Positions 12,324 to 24,205 are shown, numbered from the stretch's first letter. The stretch: 64,000 bases of DNA from Septoria linicola (GCA_024114885.1 CP099427.1:1736001-1800000), one strand, 5' to 3'. Numbers and translations are program-made. Notes: generated from the sequence alone by a model not told the origin.

Positions 12324-12646
12324 ATACACTCGATTGTCTTCTATGCATAGGATGAGAGGGCGAGAATTTCAGAGCGTTTCTGTACATACGCAGCACAAGT
12401 TCTAGTAATACATTACCCACAGATTGCGCCTGAGCGGATCGGCATTGTAGTCTTACCATTCTGAGGTTCAGCCGCAGAGCCGAATCCGAGAAAACCACCT
12501 CGTACTGCAGGATCGCTTCTCAACCGAACGCCATGAAAGGCGTGTAATTGGGCTGTGTCCTGACCTGGAGATTCGGGCTGGGTTCTGCGTGTACGTGTGC
12601 GCAATACTGGACTGCGAAGCTCGTGATGCTGAATGTTGAGTGAACG
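12324..12646. other. intergenic spacer
   Basis: Short gap after the oxidoreductase stop and before the acetyltransferase remnant. No feature seen. Confidence 0.4.
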
Positions 12647-13472
12647 ATGCCTACTACAAACAGGCTTGAAACGACCGCGGTCTCAACTCAAGAAGTTCAG
12701 TTCAACGATTCTACGGATATAGCGGGCACAATGATGAGCGCTTTCCACGAGGATCCCCTCTGGGCGTCACTGTGGTCGTCGCATATGAGTTTCGAAGATA
12801 TTATCAAGGACTGTGCAGCTCGTATGCCGTGGAACTTGGTCAAAGCTGGGATTGCTACTCCACTCAGTTAGCGGTTTCAAAAGGCCGTTGATGACAATTC
12901 TGAAAAAGTAGTTGGCTATGCAAGATGCAGACTGCAAGCGTTAGCTCTAGCAGACTCCACCGAGGTCTGTTGGCCTTCGACTTTGCCACCAGTAGCCAGC
13001 GACGACGAACGACGGGTGTACGAACAGCAATTCCAAGCAGTGACAACTGTAGGTGGACAAATTCAAGGTCTCGACCATCAGCGAGAAGTCGATCTGAGCC
13101 GATTAATCGAAGATGCTGAACAGAGACTTATCGGGGACAGCACAGGCCTGCTGGGTGCGTGAATATTCGAACTTGATGACAAGGATGCTACAAATACTGA
13201 CTTCCTGTATCTGTACAGAGCTAGAATACCTTGCCGTTCACCCAGCTCATCAAAGAACAGGTATCGGACGCCTGCTTCTGCTCCAAGGTCTTGCCATTGC
13301 AGACCAGCTAGGTGTCAAAACTCTGGTCATCGCAAAAAATGCAGGCGTCAAACTTTACCAAGCTCAGGGTTTCTGCGAAGTGGACAAGGTCGTCCAGTGT
13401 AGACCTGAGTATGGGTGGGAGACACCGCATGTTACGACGTTTCTTGTGCGAGAGCCAAGGACTCGTGCTTGA
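12647..13472 (+). pseudogene. GNAT N-acetyltransferase with an in-frame amber stop
   Basis: The frame reads as a fungal GNAT acetyltransferase of 253 positions if one codon is ignored. Exon 1 (12647-13154) runs through TAG at 12869-12871, between ATPLS and RFQKAVDD. A 64-nt intron (13155-13218, GTGCGT...TACAG) restores phase, and exon 2 (13219-13472) carries the acetyl-CoA binding core LAVHPAHQRTGIGRLL, matching the Q/RxxGxG/A motif, followed by the usual YxxxGF-type end (LYQAQGFCEVD). The codons on both sides of the stop stay in frame and keep coding character for more than 280 nt, so only a point change breaks it. No GT..AG pair near 12869 could remove the stop. It may be a recent pseudogene, a sequencing error or stop readthrough; the context UAG-C is not the known fungal UGA-CUA readthrough signal. 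Substrate unknown. Confidence 0.75.
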
Positions 13473-14582
13473 CGGAGCTTCGTCAGTAGATGTACTCCTG
13501 GAAGCATGGAGCTGTATTTTGATCGTGGCGGAGCATCGTTGTGAGTGTTTTGGCAAGCATAGGATGCGTTCTTATCTTCCTCTTAAGATCGACGTGACTT
13601 TCTTCCCGGAGCCAGACGAGGCTGTAGCGGTCCCGAAAAGACGGTCGTGATAGCATAGAGACTTCCCCAGCTCGTCTCATCGTATAGCTAGCTTCGTATG
13701 TGTACATAATCGATCTCAGTGAAATAATCAATCTCAATTGTCTGATGCAATCTGCGGAGGCGGCATAGTCGATTTACCATACCTGCGTATGTGCCTCCAA
13801 GTGCGAGGCGTCCACCCGTGGTCTTCTCTTCAATGGCATTATTCTGCCTGCTGCACTGCTTGTTGGTCTTATGCTATACTGCTTCTTCTGTCAGGTACTG
13901 ACGTACCACGCCAATTCAGCATCGATCATGGCTCTATGCAGGCAAGGAATTGCTCAGACATGTGTATCATGGTCGTCGTCTAGGCCATCTGCTGAATCGC
14001 TCCGATCGTAGAGCAGTCTTGTAATTCATCGAAGTATGGCCGGACATAGTCAGGCATGCATCGTCAGCTCTGTGGTTTTGTATAGTCTGAAGCCGCCAGG
14101 ACATCGTGGCAACTCTTGCGCGAGCACTGATGATCATGCTTGGGAAGGGTGAGCATTGCTGAGCGATACTTCAGCCTATGAATTCCCCAGCGGCTTCAGC
14201 AATTGACTCCTCATCAACCGATGTCCGCTGGCCACCAAGGTCTGCTATGGCTTGCTTGAATGGCTATTTCGAGAAGTATAGATCTTGCTGCTGACCATAG
14301 TCTCAAGTGCGGCGATTTAGAGTAGAGCAAATGTTGGCACTCTCACAGATCTAGTCGGTGGCATGCTTTGCACTCGTAGCTTTCCGCGATCGTGTCTGTG
14401 TTCGCAAGCATAGCATGCGAAGGTATAAGCATGGTGGTGGTGCTCCAAGTGTAGGATGTCCGCGGGATGGAATTGCCGGGAAATCGACTTTGATCCCATT
14501 CCGTCTTCGATCGTCAGATACTGGGAGGCAATATAATTTTAATCAATTTGCAAATTACCATCGATCATAGCAACGATCATCT
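13473..14582. other. gene-poor stretch
   Basis: No frame here has motif or splice support. It is the 5' flank of the tRNA-Gly gene. Nothing else was found. Confidence 0.4.
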
Positions 14583-14734
14583 GCATCAGTGGTTTAGTGT
14601 AAGCTGCTTTCTCAAGCATACCATCTCTGAACAACATCTAACATCTCACCAGGGTAAAATCCGCGCTTGCCATCAGGCGAGCAACAGCTTAACTGCGAAT
14701 GCGCGGGCCCCGTGTTCGATTCACGGCTGATGCA
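14583..14734 (+). tRNA. tRNA-Gly (GCC) with an anticodon-loop intron and a D-loop insertion
   Basis: The ends pair perfectly: acceptor 14583-14589 (GCATCAG) with 14727-14733 (CTGATGC), discriminator A 14734. The T-arm is CCGTG-TTCGATT-CACGG (14710-14726). The anticodon stem CGCGC/GCGCG (14662-14666, 14701-14705) encloses a TT-GCC-A-T loop, so the anticodon GCC reads glycine. An intron of 27 nt (14673-14699) sits at the canonical 37/38 site. A second insertion, 14599-14652, interrupts the D-loop. Without both, 71 nt remain, the normal tRNA-Gly length, with D-arm GTTT/AAAT and loop AGTGGTA restored. A T-run follows directly. The B box (GTTCGATTC) is intact, while the A box is cut near its 3' end. 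It is either a tRNA needing an unusual extra removal step or a freshly disabled copy. Confidence 0.85.
14599..14652 (+). other. spliceosomal-intron-like insertion inside the tRNA D-loop
   Basis: These 54 nt start GTAAGC, contain CTAAC at 14638-14642 and end CACCAG. That is the same architecture and size as the protein-gene introns of this window. Deleting exactly this stretch rebuilds the conserved D-loop. The only alternative boundary is a 1-nt shift, because a G flanks both ends, and one of the two choices gives perfect GT..AG. No sequence match to other introns in the window was noticed. Confidence 0.75.
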
Positions 14735-14737
14735 TTC

Positions 14738-14742
14738 TTTTT
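14738..14742 (+). terminator. RNA polymerase III terminator T-run
   Basis: Five consecutive T residues begin four bases after the tRNA discriminator base, as expected for a Pol III transcription stop. Confidence 0.7.
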
Positions 14743-17166
14743 GGCGTTGTGGTGAAGGTGTAGTGTGGTGGGCATCGTTCGTGCGAAGCTGGATCGAAGC
14801 TTGGATGAACCTTTTTGCACCTTGGACTGGCCTCTAAACACAAACAACCCTTCAAATGTTGATCGACCCAGCTTTTAAAATGTCCAGTACATGCTGCGGG
14901 TTTGCTTTCTGCCGTGCGTTGTGATGTTCACCCTTGAAGGTGCCAATTTCATTCACTTCAAAAATGTCTTGGCATTCCCGCACCTTCCGCTTCAACAACC
15001 AGCATGCTCGCAAAACAGCGAACAGACACGGAAATTTCTATGCGCCGGGTATTGCTCGGCCGGTGCGCAGTCCGTATGCTATCCTAGAAGCCGGACATGG
15101 TGGTTGTATAGTGCCTTGTGGAGGTGGGTCGGACTATTTCTATAATATCCTCGAGCATATATCGATGATGACACGAAGACGGCGTGGATACAATTTGATT
15201 GTGCGAGCAGGGCAGCAGATAAGACAATTGTAGTGTTGTCTGTTGCGGAGTCTGTTGTGACTGGGTCAGGAAGAGGTGCTGCAGCGGAGATATGTCAGGT
15301 AACGTGTGGAGGCAGCTCGAGCACTTCATTCGTGTCTGTATAGCATGCCACATCACACACGCAGCGGCCATTGCTTCTGCAACTGTGGACCTGGCTGCGC
15401 TGTCCATGCGCCTCCAAAACCAGCCACGCCTCAATGCAGAGATCAGGCCATTACCACCAGGTACATCAAAAGCCCTACACGTCTGATGTCGACCTTAGTC
15501 AACGAGTAAAGTATACTCAGTCTTGACTTATGCTTTGCTCACGAACTGGCTTATTGTCATGACCTTGCTGCATTCTTCACTCGTGAATCGACACAACCAT
15601 ACATCTTGGCCATGCATTGCTCAGGAGATACTGCAGCTTGTGGCGGAGCCTTGTTTACAAGCCCACGCTCACATGCCCGTCTTCGGCTCGCCGACCACGA
15701 TTACAGTGTCAAAGTCTCGCTAAGCTCGTGAAGTCAATCAACGTCGAGTACAAATAGACATCGCCAGCGCGTCAGTCGACAAGGTGACGTCGTACTTTAG
15801 ATTGCATACGCCTGAAGAAGGATCCATTATTGACCGTTGTACTGCGGGATTATGGATCCGGGATGATCAAGGGGAGAGGCCACGATGGCGCCGATGCATG
15901 ATATATTGCATCTCTTGGAGCTGGAAACGGACTTCCTGCCTCACAATTGTCCGGTCGAGATATCTTTTCGATAGCTCGTTGTGATGAGGACTGCCAAATC
16001 GTTAATCGCAAAGAGAGTTTGGCGCAAGGATGATTTTGAGTTTGATGGCCACGATGCAGTCCGGGCGGCGGAGAAAAGACTGTCCCATATCCAGCCGCAT
16101 GCATCTGTCAAGGTCTCGCAAAGATTGCTTTCCAAACGCAAACACTCGTGCCGACGAGAGAACAGGGCTTGTTCGTGACGCAAGCAGATGGGCCTACATG
16201 CTGCCGAGATGTACCTGAGTCGCAGGAATGATCGTCGCCAGGGCCCAAGCAGTCGCAAACAGCGCTTAGTCCGCAAATGGAATGCCCGTGCTCGGAAGAT
16301 GGCGAGCCAGAAATTATTGGCTTTTGGCACGCGTGAGAGAGTGGTGGGTTGTGGTCGCACACGGCGTCGTTCATCACATCGTCGCTTGGGAGGGTGAGCA
16401 AGCCACGGTGATGGAAAGGTAATGCCGTCTGTCTCAGCCTGGCCGCGCTGCAGCCAATATGGTCAGTCGACGCCATGTGGACGAAGCATGACCAAGGCAG
16501 ATTTGCGAGAGGTGAAGCCAGGAGCTCGAGATTGGACAATCGACCATACTAACTTAGCGCCGTGCACTAGACTTTCGAATAGCAAGAGCCGACTGCCTCC
16601 CGAGGACGTGGACGCGATCTGATACTGAAACCACTGTGTGAGGGCAGGCGGCTGATCATGATTTGTGCATCGTATGGGGAGCAGGAACTATCGTTACTGT
16701 ATAGCAGCATACACATGGGGGAGCATGACGCTGGTGCTGCCGCGACGGTTCGCAGGATTAGAGTGATCAGTTCTCTGCACGTACAAGCTCTCTGTTTAGC
16801 ATAATCCGCGGATGTGGCGTGCATTTAGTTTCGTATTGTGGATCCTACCTACCAGGTCGGAGTGCCTGAGACTAACTAGTTCTAGTTCTACTGCGTAGAC
16901 ACCATCGCGCGCCTGTTCCCTTGCTGTGTCCTGCCTGTCCACCATCACATCGTCGCCGCCGCCGTATCTCACCACAGCTGACTGCCTGACTGCACGTTGC
17001 TGACATTTGGGCTACAGCAGCAACAGCAGGCCAACAGCGAGCCCATGCCTATCCGAAGGCATCCGGGAGTGATTGAGGCAGCTTCTAAGCGCTTCATGAT
17101 CTACGCGAGCTAACTGGTCCGACGGTCATCCTGGTCGTCGACACCTCCTTCGCGCGAGGCGATTCT
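14743..17166. other. gene-poor stretch
   Basis: Frames at 14964-15233 (starts MSWHSRTFRF, about 89 codons) and 15306-15509 (Cys-rich) are stop-free but unsupported. No repeat, tRNA or transposon signature was seen. The right part is the promoter and leader of the RhoGAP gene, rich in CAGCAG-type triplets near 17020. Confidence 0.35.
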
Positions 17167-20100
17167 ATGGCCGCACCCTTGCAGTCGATGGCCTCTACGT
17201 CCACTGGCTCGTCAATTGCTGGTGCGCGTGGGCCGACCGCAGATTCTTCTTACAACGCCAACGCCAACGCCTCCTCTGCCGGGCGGCCAGCGACAAACGG
17301 CCTGCTGTCCTCGCCAGTTTCACCTGCAAATCCACGAGGCCAGGAGCAGCCGCCGCCGTCATACAGCACATCTCACACTACTGCTGTCCGCAGACCCAAT
17401 CCCGCAAAGAAGGTCATTCGGGAGAACGATGAGCTGGCCGAGGCCATCACACGCGAAGCTACCCAGACTCCATCGCAGCAGCAGCAGCAAACGAATGTCC
17501 CAGCAGCCTCACCAAAGCTTGCTGCAGCACCTTATTCATCCCCTCCAGGCTCGCCGACCATAATGTCTAATCCCAAGCCTGCTGCCACTCGGCCTATACC
17601 TGCCGACCGCATGCCCGGCATGGCACACAGGACAGCCTCGATTGACTCGACAGTCTCCTCGGTGTCCTCCATGTCGAACCCCAGAACGAACAACCCAGGA
17701 ACGACTAATGCTTTTAGAGTGTCTCAGGAATCTCAAGGACCGCAAGACGTCGCTGCACTGATCGCAGCCGCGGGGTCCGCAGAGGCAGCGCTGCAGAAAG
17801 TGCTGCAGGAGAAGCAACAGGCAGCTTCGCATAATGCTCAGCTATGGCGACTCGTGGAGAAGCAGCGCGCGATGATATTGGGACTTAACAAGGATTTGGA
17901 GAAGTCACTGAAGGAAAAGGAGAGGTATAGGCGGAAGTTGAAGGACCATCTCTCGCAGTCGAGTTCCGCGCCAGCATTGATCAACACTGGCGCCTCGACG
18001 CTGCAGACATCTTCGAGGGAGACGAGTCAATCTCCATCACAGCCAGCGCCGCCTCATGTAGCAGCCCGAGACATGAGTGTGGACACGCTGAAGACTAGCG
18101 ACACTTCTGGATCGGCGCCAAGCAGTGTTGGACGATCAGACACTCCTCAAGATGCAGCAGCCGCAGCGCAGACATCGAACAGCCCCACAGCCGCCCAGCG
18201 GGCCACGAACCACGACACGCGACCGGTCACGATTGACACACGTGGAGCTGCTCTCGCGACGGTACAGCGAGCTCCGGCTGGGTCTCCCACCACAATGTCG
18301 CCACGACTTGTCGAGATTGCGCACAGCCCGAAGAACAGTATCAGTCACTCGAAGAACCCCTCAGCTTCATTGTATCACACGAGTCCGCCGCCTTCAGCAA
18401 CAGGCAACTTCAGCCCCAAGACGCGTAAAGCGCCTCCAGCACCACTGCGACTCGACCCGCCGACACTGCGACCAGATCCGAACGTGATTAACAATGTAGT
18501 GGACGCCTCTGATTCCGAATCTGAATACGAGGACAATCCCGAAAGCGCGCGTTCCGAATTTGCCGACAGAGGCCGTAGGAAGACTCGTGAAGACGACGAC
18601 CGAGAACGTGAAGTACTTGCGCAGAAAGAGGCAGAGCAACGCAGCAGGTCGAAGAAAGAGAAGAAGAGCAAGAGTCGACCTGCAGAGGCAACGGTCGCGA
18701 CACAACCCGCTGCGGCTGAGTCTGTGGTGGAAGAGGCCGCCAGGCTCAACGGCCCATGGTCGGATCCAAACCCATATGAAGTCTCTCGAAACCGCGCAAT
18801 TTCAGATGCCGCAAACGCCACACAAACAAGAACGTTGGCCGCACCTTCTGCCATGCTCAGTCCCGGCTTACCCATGAGTCCTCGACCAGGCGACAGGCCA
18901 CCTAATTCACCGATGCCACGTGCTCCATTCTCGCAAGCAGCAAACTCCATGCCACTGTCGCCTAGAGCTGGTGTCGCCGGGCTGCCACTGTCGCCGCGCG
19001 CACCACGATCAGCCATCCCCTTGCCGCCCCAAACGCCCATGGCACTCATGTCACCACATCTGGACCGAGCAAAAGGTTATGCAGCACAAGCACAGCAACC
19101 TCAATCTGTGGCCAGCCTGGCCGATCGCCTGAAAGCGTCAAATGACGGAAGCCCTGACCAAGAACGCCCATCCATGTCGAGTGACCAATCATCATTGCAC
19201 ACCCCGGGAGAGGTATACAGGGGACTCCAGACAGAGCAGTATCCAGACCTGCTTCTGCCTCCGAACGCACTGCCTTCCATCTATGTTAAGATTGCATCCT
19301 CGCGCATGATCCGCTCCAGAGCTAGCATGATGCTGCCCAAGAATGCAGACGAGAATCCTGTCTTTACCCTTGCTGTGCACGAACGCTCTCAGAATTTGGA
19401 ACTCTGGCGCGTGGAGAAGACTCATCAGGCGCTTGCAGTTCTTGACCATGAAGTGAGAACAATCTGTCGCCTGATCGATCGCATTCCCGACAAGGCTTTA
19501 TTCACCGGTCATGCGCCGGCGAAGATTGATGCACGACGTATGGCTCTCAATGCATATTTCGAGCGTATGCTCGACTCGATAACGGAGGAGAAGGCTGCTA
19601 GAGTGGTTTGCAAGTTTCTCTCGACTGATGCATTTGGGGGTGAAAGCGGCGACTACTTTAGCACGACCGTCCAGGACAAGCGACCGGAATCTCCTGCGAT
19701 GGTTCAGCAGCGACTACGACCAAACATGGCAGGCTACTTGACAAAGCGCGGCAAGAATTTTGGAGGGTGGAAGGCGCGTTATTTTGTGCTGGATGGCCCT
19801 CTTTTCAAGTACTACGAAGGTCCTGGAGGTGCTCATTTGGGGTCGATCAAGTTGCAGAATGCACAGATTGGCAAGCAGTCAGTGAATCCGCACCAGAACA
19901 CGCACGACGACGAGGACAACCAATTCCGACATGCATTCTTGATCCTCGAGCCAAAGAAAAAGGACTCGTCGGCACTCGTGCGTCACGTCTTGTGCGCGGA
20001 GAGCGATGACGAGCGAGATCAGTGGGTGGATGCTCTCCTTCACTACGTGGACTATCGAGAGGAGGATGAGCGCCTGCAGCCCGGCAGACAAGCTCAGGTG

Positions 20101-21572
20101 GCGAAGACCGATGTCAGCGCGCCTCGCAGTCCGAGAGTTCAGAAGTCAGGAGGAGAACTTCGTACAGGACCAAGCGGACTACAGGAGACTCAAGCACAAG
20201 CGCAAGCGAAGCTAGACTTGCAGGCGGTCGGGTATAACGACACTGTGGCCGGAAGTGCGCCTGTGATGGGTCCAACTACGACCCGTGCTGGTAGCGATAC
20301 ACCATCGCCACCTCACGACAAGCTGACGAGTGGTGCGGATCAGCCACATCCTACGATTTCGGCCCCAACAAACTTGCAAGTCATTCAGGATGCTGGCAAC
20401 TGGGGTATGAAGGCTCCCCCAACTCCAGGCAAGGACAAAAAGCGTAGCGTTTTCCAACTTCCGTTCACGAGAGGTCGAGCCTCCTCGGATCAGGATGCCA
20501 AGGACGGTGGAGGGGACCACGCCTATCCCACAGCACGCGCAGTCTTTGGTGTTCCGCTCGCAGAAGCTGTTGAGTTCTCGCAACCAGCAGGCATCGATAC
20601 AGATCTGCCGTCCGTTGTCTACCGCTGCATAGAATACTTGACGGCGAGACAGGCCATCTCCGAGGAAGGCATTTTCCGCCTCTCCGGATCGAACATTCTC
20701 ATCAAGGCACTGCGAGAGCGCTTCAACAACGAAGGCGACGTGAACTTGCTCGAAGAAGAAGAGTATTACGACGTCCATGCAGTGGCGAGCTTACTGAAGC
20801 TATACTTGCGAGAGCTTCCTGCTAGTATTTTGACACGCGACCTGCACCTCGACTTCCTGCACTGTCTGGAGATGCCCGCTGAAGAGAAGATTGCTGCTGT
20901 GAACATGCTTGTGAACAGGCTGCCGAGAGAGAACCGCGCGCTGCTGGAAGCATTATCTGCATTCATGCTGCTCATTGTCAACAATGTGCTGGTAAACAAG
21001 ATGAATGTCAGGAATCGTAAGTTTTATCTATGTGCTACCTACATGATTATAGCTAACATCTAGTAGTCGGCGTTGTGTTCTCTCCAACGCTCAATCTACC
21101 AGGTCCGCTCATCTCCCTCTTTGTGGAAGAGCAGCATAGCATCTTCAGCATGCCAGCGGAGCTCGAAGCTCCCAATCGACCCGCTTTGAGTCATGCAGTG
21201 CAGGCGCCGCCACCGGGCGACCTCCGCTCACCACGGCGCCAGATGTTCCAGGATCTTCCAACACCTGCCTACAATCAGACGCACTTTGCAACCGGCAATG
21301 GCCCTCACACAGACGATACAGGCATGATCCCCATACAACCGACGTACGCAGCTTATCCATACCAAATGGCCCCGCAAGGTGACGGAGGTTACGGATCTTT
21401 GAACGATGCGCTCCGTTCACCCACAGTCTACAGCACTACCGCTACTGGCGCACCGACACCACGAGAGGTGAAACAGAGACGTCGAGAGAGTACGATGCTT
21501 GCAGTGAATAATGGACCAGCGAAGAAGCCGAGCCAGTCCCGCTTGCGGGAGGAGCACGGCACCAGTTTCTAG
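17167..21572 (+). CDS. PX-PH-RhoGAP protein (Bem3-like)
   Basis: This is a Rho/Cdc42 GTPase-activating protein expected at sites of polarised growth; Bem3-type proteins turn off Cdc42 at the membrane. Exon 1 is 17167-21016. A 50-nt intron ends at 21066, or at 21063, since the acceptor is a TAGTAG tandem; the later one matches the family's NxGxVFSPT spacing. Exon 2 runs to 21572, giving 1451 or 1452 residues. Order: a long Pro/Ser/Ala-rich disordered region; a coiled coil at about 205-262; a PX domain at about 690-820; a PH domain at about 853-961 (GYLTKRGKNFGGWKARYFVL); and a RhoGAP domain from about 1126. Arg 1171 in GIFRLSGS is the expected arginine finger. The C-terminal tail is basic and low complexity. 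The length is typical of filamentous-fungal Bem3 relatives. Confidence 0.92.
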
Positions 21573-22422
21573 GAGACCGACATGACTACGCTTCGACAGA
21601 TGACCAGGCGAGCTCCTGGGCGATACAGCTACGATGGCGTTCTACGGTCGATGAAATGCGCTTATGACGACTAAACCACACCCATGCCTATAATGAGCAG
21701 CATGCGCTGCACACTTGCTACTATGGCCGGCGAGCGGTGTTGGCACTATGATGACGGATATCGATATTATTGTTTTGTGTTTTTCTGTTTGACTTCTGCG
21801 AGAAGCATCATACCCCCTTTCGTTCTCGACTGCTGTTTTCGAGATATGGATTAGAAGCGTTCGAGCGAGTGGCGACAACAGATTGTGGCACGCTGTAGAA
21901 GACAGACCATGTTTCAGGCAGCAGCTGGTGCAGAAGAATGGAGCTGAAATGACGGCAATGCAAGCTTCTTGACAGCTTCAAACGTTGTCCATATTGCATT
22001 TGCTGGTATGTTGATGTGAGGTATGAGGTTCCATCCGAAACAATGTATTAGAGTTCACGCCGGCGCCTTTGTTTGTGCATGCCGAAGGTAGTAGACCTCA
22101 ATACCACATGTCAAATACACATACTGCAGACGCCCGGGCTCATCTTCATGTTTCATATCATCACTGACTTGCGCGAGTCAGAGGCAGACGCCGATGCTCC
22201 TTTTGGCTTGAAAGTCATCATCATCGCCCCACCTCGTCAGCCACACTCACGACCGCACCTCGAAGCTACAATGGAGCAATGTCCTACGACCATCAGCAAA
22301 ATCGCCGACATAAACGATATCTGTCATACGCAAGTCGAACGCTCGTTCCAGCACGATACCGAAAGCACTACGAACTCATGGGTGAAATATCAATCGAGCC
22401 TGAAGCAGCGGCACAGGTCAAG
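21573..22422. other. intergenic, no gene seen
   Basis: Open frame upstream of the DUF427 start (from 22073) continues into the gene, but splice signals place the true start at 22423. No other feature was found. Confidence 0.4.
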
Positions 22423-23377
22423 ATGCCGGAGTGAGTTACTTGCCAGGTTGCAATGCATCGACACCACTGACGGCTCTTGCAGCGACCTCAAGAAGTTGGC
22501 TGTGAAAATCGGCACCGATGGACCTCACAAGACCTTAGCAACGCAAAGATTGATTCAACTCCTCTTCAATGGCGTCTACATGATGAAGACAACCTCGGCG
22601 ATCTTCGTGTGGGAGCATCCTTACTACCCACAATTGTATATCCCTGCTGCAGAACTTCAAGACTACTTCGATGCTCGCTCTGCAGACCTGCAAATCACAC
22701 CAGGTGAAGAAATCAAATCCGAAGACGACCCCGACCAACTCCTCGCAACACAATGGACAATCAGCGTCCGAGAGAAATCCATCACGAAAGTGATTCGCTT
22801 CGCAGACGAACTCCCCAAACCCGCCATCTCCCTCCAAGGCCTAGTCAAAATCGACTTCGCAAGCATAGACCAATGGTTCGAAGAATCCACCCCCATCTTC
22901 GTGCACCCCAAAGACCCCTTCAAACGCGTCGACATCTTGCAAAGCACACGCCACATCGTCGTCAAAATCGACGGACGAGTCGTCGCAGACACCGATAGCT
23001 CAATGCACTTGTACGAAACCAGCCTACCGTGCAGATACTACTTACCACTCACCCGCGTGGACGCAAGCATTCTGAGACCCAGCACGACGAAAACGCAATG
23101 TCCGTATAAAGGCGAAGCAGAGTATTATGATGTGGAGATTGATGGGACGGTGTATGAGGATATTGTGTGGTATTATAATCGGCCGTTGCTGGAGAGTGCG
23201 AGGATTGAGGGGTTGGTGTGCTTTTGTAATGAGAAGGTGCAGATTGAGGTTGATGGGGAGGAGTTGGAGGTTCCGGTGACGCCGTTTACGGGGAAGAAGC
23301 CGGGCGATGGGAAGGATGTTGTGGTGGATATGGGGAGTGTGGGGACGCCGTTGGCGACGGTGAAGGAGGAGAGTTGA
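22423..23377 (+). CDS. DUF427 domain protein
   Basis: The first exon is only 8 nt (22423-22430, ATG CCG GA), followed by a 52-nt intron (22431-22482, GTGAGT...TTGCAG) and exon 2 to 23377, giving 300 residues. I chose this start because it yields MPDDLKKLAVKIGTDGPHKT, the usual N-terminus of fungal DUF427 proteins. The long upstream open frame would give an atypical extension. Two DUF427-like units are visible: LLFNGVYMMKTTSAIFVWEH near the start, and VVKIDGRVVADTDSSMHLYE with RYYLPLTRVD, CPYKGEAEYYDV and DIVWYYNRP in the second half. The biochemical role of the family is not established. The last 200 nt switch to strongly G-rich codons (GGGGAGGAGTTGG style), unlike the middle of the gene. Confidence 0.85.
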
Positions 23378-24205
23378 GGAGGTAGTGAGGAGCTCGTGAT
23401 CCAACAAGCAGGACTGTTCGTAGACGGAAGTGCCATGCCACGCCAAAACAAATGGCCGGGGGCAATATCATACGACGATCTATGAAGAGGAGCTTTGAGT
23501 AACAGATTCTCAAGAGACTCGAATGCGTGCCATCGTAATTGAGCATCAAATCGGACTGACGACTTACCAACTGAGCCAGACTGCCCAAGACCATCGTTGC
23601 ATAATCACACTTCACAGCAGCTAATCTACGCTCACTGGGATCTTTGTTAGTGAAGCGCAATGTGATCAGCGCATCCGCATCCAAAAGGCAACAGTTCAAA
23701 CTGCATAACAATCGTCTCAGCTAAGCAGTCCCAACAAGAGCAGACGATCGCATCAGCTTAATCTCCAGTAAGCTCGAGAGCTTCGCCTTTCTGTTTGATT
23801 CAACAAGCATCAGTATGGGAGCTGACGACTTACAGAGCTTACCACTAAGCCAAGAGCGATCATTGGAGGCGAAAGACTTAATTCGTACAACTAACTACCT
23901 CAATCTTCTTTCCGTTTCGATATTGACCCACAGCTAAGACCAAGGGACTTGCCGACGATCCACTACCATCTTCACTCTGTCGTTCATCAGTCAGCCGTAC
24001 ATATCACTTGCTTTGCATATGGCCACCTCGCGACATACCGATCACCCCATCAAGTACCATCCTCCTCTCCGCTCCCGCAACACCAATCTATCCCCCCCCC
24101 ACAACCAAGTCAGAAAAAGAAACACACACTTTCTTCCACTCCCTCCCAAGACAACACTCACCTCACACAACTCCCACCCGCTACGTCCCTTCATTCCACG
24201 CTCCA
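23378..24205 (-). other. unresolved minus-strand coding-like region
   Basis: Several minus-strand fragments read sensibly but I could not chain them. One, near 23912-23992, encodes SPLVLAVGQYRNGKKIE. A second at about 23761-23863 encodes MIALGLVVSS, then a possible 43-nt intron, then KGEALELTGD and a stop. A third runs through about 23470-23710. Two copies of a GTAAGTCGTCAG string (23556-23567, 23822-23833) look like related 5' splice sites. Short exons of an unrecognised gene or of a decayed duplicate are both possible. Confidence 0.3.

Noticed and set aside
14673..14699. Second spliceosomal intron in the tRNA
   Set aside because: This insertion is at the canonical 37/38 site and lacks GT..AG ends, so it is an ordinary tRNA intron.
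23540..23600. tRNA-like D-arm on the minus strand (GGCTCAGTTGGTAAG)
   Set aside because: No pairing acceptor or T-arm can be built around it; better explained as coding sequence with a splice donor.
24092..24100. Nine-C homopolymer
   Set aside because: Single short tract in low-complexity intergenic/intron sequence; possible sequencing-length uncertainty only.
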